Part shown: positions 62,017 through 64,000 of the stretch, piece after piece
Layout of the letters: every line of letters starts with the position of its first letter
Position numbering within the stretch: position 1 is the first letter of the stretch
Assembly: GCF_021729145.1 (NCBI RefSeq)
Contig: NZ_JAJSLW010000008.1
Location: forward strand, 186,001 to 250,000
Reading direction: 5' to 3'
Source: Membranihabitans maritimus
Lineage (GTDB): Bacteria > Bacteroidota > Bacteroidia > Chitinophagales > Saprospiraceae
DNA: 64,000 nucleotides
Notes under the pieces: generated by a model
The model's database searches: none
The model's input: the letters and a program-made list of their open reading frames with translations, nothing else
Told to the model about the DNA's origin: nothing
Made by a program: the position numbers and the translations under genes

Positions 62017-64000
62017 ATGGATACCAGAAGATCATTTCTCAAAAAATCTGCTTTATTATCAGGGTCTGCAGCACTTTCAGGTGTTTTGCCACCCGCTATC
62101 CAAAAAGCATTATCGATTAACCCCTCCAAAGGTAGTTCTTATCTGGATGCAGAGCACATAGTAGTGTTAATGCAGGAAAACAGGTCTTTTGACCATGCTT
62201 TTGGATGTCTCAAAGGCGTTCGGGGATTTAATGATCCAAGAGCCATCAGGTTACCGAATAAGAACCGGGTTTGGCTTCAAACTAATTCAAAGGGTCATAC
62301 CTACGCTCCCTTTCGTCTGGATTTAAAAAATACAAAATCTACATGGATGAGTTCATTGCCCCATAGTTGGGAAAATATGGTAGATGCTCGTAATGAGGGT
62401 AAATACGATAAATGGTTGGAGGCAAAAAAATCCGGAAATAAAGAGTATTCTGACATGCCTCTTACTCTGGGGTATTATAATCGTGAAGATTTACCCTTTT
62501 ATTACGCCCTTGCAGATGCATTTACTGTTTGCGATCATAATTTTTGTTCTTCCCTTACGGGTACCACAGCGAATAGGCACTTTTTGTGGACTGGGACGAT
62601 ACGGGAAAAACAGGATCCGGATTCCAAAGCGAATGTTCATAATTCAGACGTTACCTACAATAGATGGGCTAGTTGGAAAACGTTCCCCGAACGGTTGGAA
62701 GAAAATGATATTTCATGGAGAATTTACCAGAATGAGCTCAGTTTGCCAATGGGGTTTGAAGGAGAGGAAGAAGCCTGGTTAGCTAATTTTACAGATAACA
62801 ACATGGAGTGGTTTTCTCAGTATCACGTTATGTTTTCTGAAGGTTTTCATGCATACCTGGATCAATTGTTGGAATCTCTTCCTAAGGAAATAAAAGAATT
62901 AAAAGACCGAATACAAAATCTATCTCCCACAAGTGGAAAATACAAAGAATGGCAGCAAGAAATTGAAGAAAGAGAACAAACATTAGCAGAGGCAAAAGAG
63001 AATAAAATTAAGTATCATCCTTCAAAATTTAAGGGGCTGCCAAAGTTTGAACAGAATTTACATAAGAAAGCTTTTACCACAAACCAGGAAGATCCTTTTT
63101 ATCATACAATAGAATCCTTTACGTACAATGATAATGGAATTGATCGTGAAATGAAATTGCCAAAAGGGGATGTCTTTCACCAGTTCAGATCTGATGTTGA
63201 AAAAGGAAATCTTCCTGAGGTCTCCTGGTTGTGTGCCCCTAAGAATTTTTCAGACCATCCAAGTGCTCCGTGGTATGGAGCTTGGTACATCTCAGAAGTA
63301 ATGGATATTTTAACTAAAAATCCGGAGGTATGGAAAAAAACTATTTTTATCGTTACCTATGACGAAAACGATGGTTATTTTGACCATGTACCTCCCTTTG
63401 TGCCCCCACATCCCTCAGGTAAGAACACAGGTAAAATCAGTCATAATATTCATACCGGAATTGACTTTGCCAATGAAAAAGACGAGGTGGAAAGACACAA
63501 TGGGGATCGTACAAAAGCGCGTTTTGGACCGGTAGGACTGGGATTTCGCGTCCCTCTTTTAGTGGTTTCCCCATGGAGTCGCGGTGGATATGTGAATTCC
63601 CAGGTTTGTGATCATACATCTATTTTGCAATTAATGGAAAATGTAATGAGTTACAAGAAGGGGAAAAAAGTCCGTGAAGATAATATCAGTGAATGGAGAC
63701 GAATGATTTGTGGAGACCTTTCTTCTGCCTTCAGACCGTATAATGGTGAAAAAATTTCCCTTCCGGAATCTACGAATCGGGAAGAATTTGTTCAAACCAT
63801 ACACCGGGCTCAGTTCAGGGATCTGCCGGATGGTTTTGTTGAATTGAGTGACAGGGAAATAGCGCAAATAAATGAAGATCCGAATTCATCAAATAGAATG
63901 CCTAGGCAAGAAAAGGGAATTAAAAACAGTAATGTCCTGCCTTATGAACTCTATGTAAACGGGGGACTTAGTCCTGATAATGAGTTTTTCGAACTTCGAT
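62017..64000 (+). CDS. Tat-exported phosphocholine-type phospholipase C, C-terminus beyond window
   Basis: A frame from ATG 62017 runs open to the window end (661 codons present). The N-terminus is a Tat signal (MDTRRSFLKKSALLSGSAAL). The phosphoesterase family of bacterial non-haemolytic/haemolytic phospholipases C is evident: VVLMQENRSFDHAFGCLKGV (metal ligands), FCSSLTGTTANRHFLWTG (nucleophile region), SWLCAPKNFSDHPSAPWYG, IFIVTYDENDGYFDHVPPF and VPLLVVSPWSRGGYV. A charged helical segment (about 290-340) is usual for the Bacteroidota branch. It cleaves phosphatidylcholine or related lipids outside the inner membrane. The end, normally carrying small beta domains, lies outside the window. 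Confidence 0.92.
   Translation, partial: MDTRRSFLKKSALLSGSAALSGVLPPAIQKALSINPSKGSSYLDAEHIVVLMQENRSFDHAFGCLKGVRGFNDPRAIRLPNKNRVWLQTNSKGHTYAPFRLDLKNTKSTWMSSLPHSWENMVDARNEGKYDKWLEAKKSGNKEYSDMPLTLGYYNREDLPFYYALADAFTVCDHNFCSSLTGTTANRHFLWTGTIREKQDPDSKANVHNSDVTYNRWASWKTFPERLEENDISWRIYQNELSLPMGFEGEEEAWLANFTDNNMEWFSQYHVMFSEGFHAYLDQLLESLPKEIKELKDRIQNLSPTSGKYKEWQQEIEEREQTLAEAKENKIKYHPSKFKGLPKFEQNLHKKAFTTNQEDPFYHTIESFTYNDNGIDREMKLPKGDVFHQFRSDVEKGNLPEVSWLCAPKNFSDHPSAPWYGAWYISEVMDILTKNPEVWKKTIFIVTYDENDGYFDHVPPFVPPHPSGKNTGKISHNIHTGIDFANEKDEVERHNGDRTKARFGPVGLGFRVPLLVVSPWSRGGYVNSQVCDHTSILQLMENVMSYKKGKKVREDNISEWRRMICGDLSSAFRPYNGEKISLPESTNREEFVQTIHRAQFRDLPDGFVELSDREIAQINEDPNSSNRMPRQEKGIKNSNVLPYELYVNGGLSPDNEFFELR

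Noticed and set aside
62880-63030. Charged coiled-coil insertion in the phospholipase C as something novel
   Set aside because: From memory, a charged helical segment at this position is usual in the Bacteroidota branch of this family.
1-64000. CRISPR arrays, rRNA, tRNA genes, insertion sequences, integrases
   Set aside because: No regularly spaced identical repeats, RNA gene signatures, or transposase or integrase reading frames were found in the window.

Overview
The window looks like an A+T-rich chromosome segment of a polysaccharide-degrading member of the Bacteroidota. The evidence is four SusC/SusD pairs, ECF sigma and FecR-type regulators, a type IX secretion C-terminal domain, lipobox signal peptides and promoter elements of the TAnnTTTG type. 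The order or family cannot be fixed from the sequence. The mix of PUL genes, Planctomycetes-style cytochrome/DUF1501 genes, sulfatases and TPR-histidine kinases is common in free-living, often marine, Saprospiria- or Cytophagales-like bacteria (inference).

Layout. (1) 1-8332: a leftward operon of a cytoplasmic D-lyxose-isomerase-like cupin, SusC, SusD and the start of a further secreted protein, divergent from an AraC-type regulator, followed by an SGNH esterase. (2) 8333-9486 has no convincing gene. (3) 9487-27447: a rightward PUL with an orphan FecR anti-sigma factor, an STN-bearing SusC with its SusD, a second SusC/SusD pair whose SusD carries an inserted beta-sandwich-like domain, a lipoprotein glycosidase candidate carrying the same domain, and two tandem GH71/GH99-like enzymes with CBM9-like tails. 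(4) 28014-40713: a block resembling Planctomycetes gene sets (DUF2231/cytochrome/DUF1549/DUF1553, DUF1501, SGNH hydrolase, NHL/HEAT/cytochrome c protein, azurin-like cupredoxin, sulfatase), with a broken type IX cargo gene on the opposite strand and REP-like repeats in the gaps. (5) 41327-46936: a small lipoprotein, an ECF sigma factor with a metalloprotease-like gene and a stand-alone FecR N-terminal fragment, a YiaK-like dehydrogenase, a second sulfatase and a second ECF sigma factor. (6) 47250-53946: the fourth SusC/SusD pair with a purple-acid-phosphatase-like enzyme. (7) 53970-61493: an FKBP lipoprotein, then a TPR sensor kinase and LuxR-type response regulator among several exported proteins of unknown function. 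(8) 62017-64000: a Tat-exported phospholipase C, cut by the window edge.

The most interesting observation is in region 7. Four promoters (before the 178-aa gene, the 167-aa gene, the kinase gene and the 269-aa gene) each carry a TTCACCC-N4-GGGTGAA-type dyad. In each case its promoter-proximal edge lies 21 bases from a -7-like element, 58-68 bases before a start codon. This suggests a local regulon, probably controlled by the response regulator encoded in the middle. Other points of interest are a domain shared between a SusD protein and the adjacent glycosidase candidate, an in-frame stop codon separating a type IX cargo from its sorting domain, and a terminator-shaped hairpin inside the first codons of a predicted gene.
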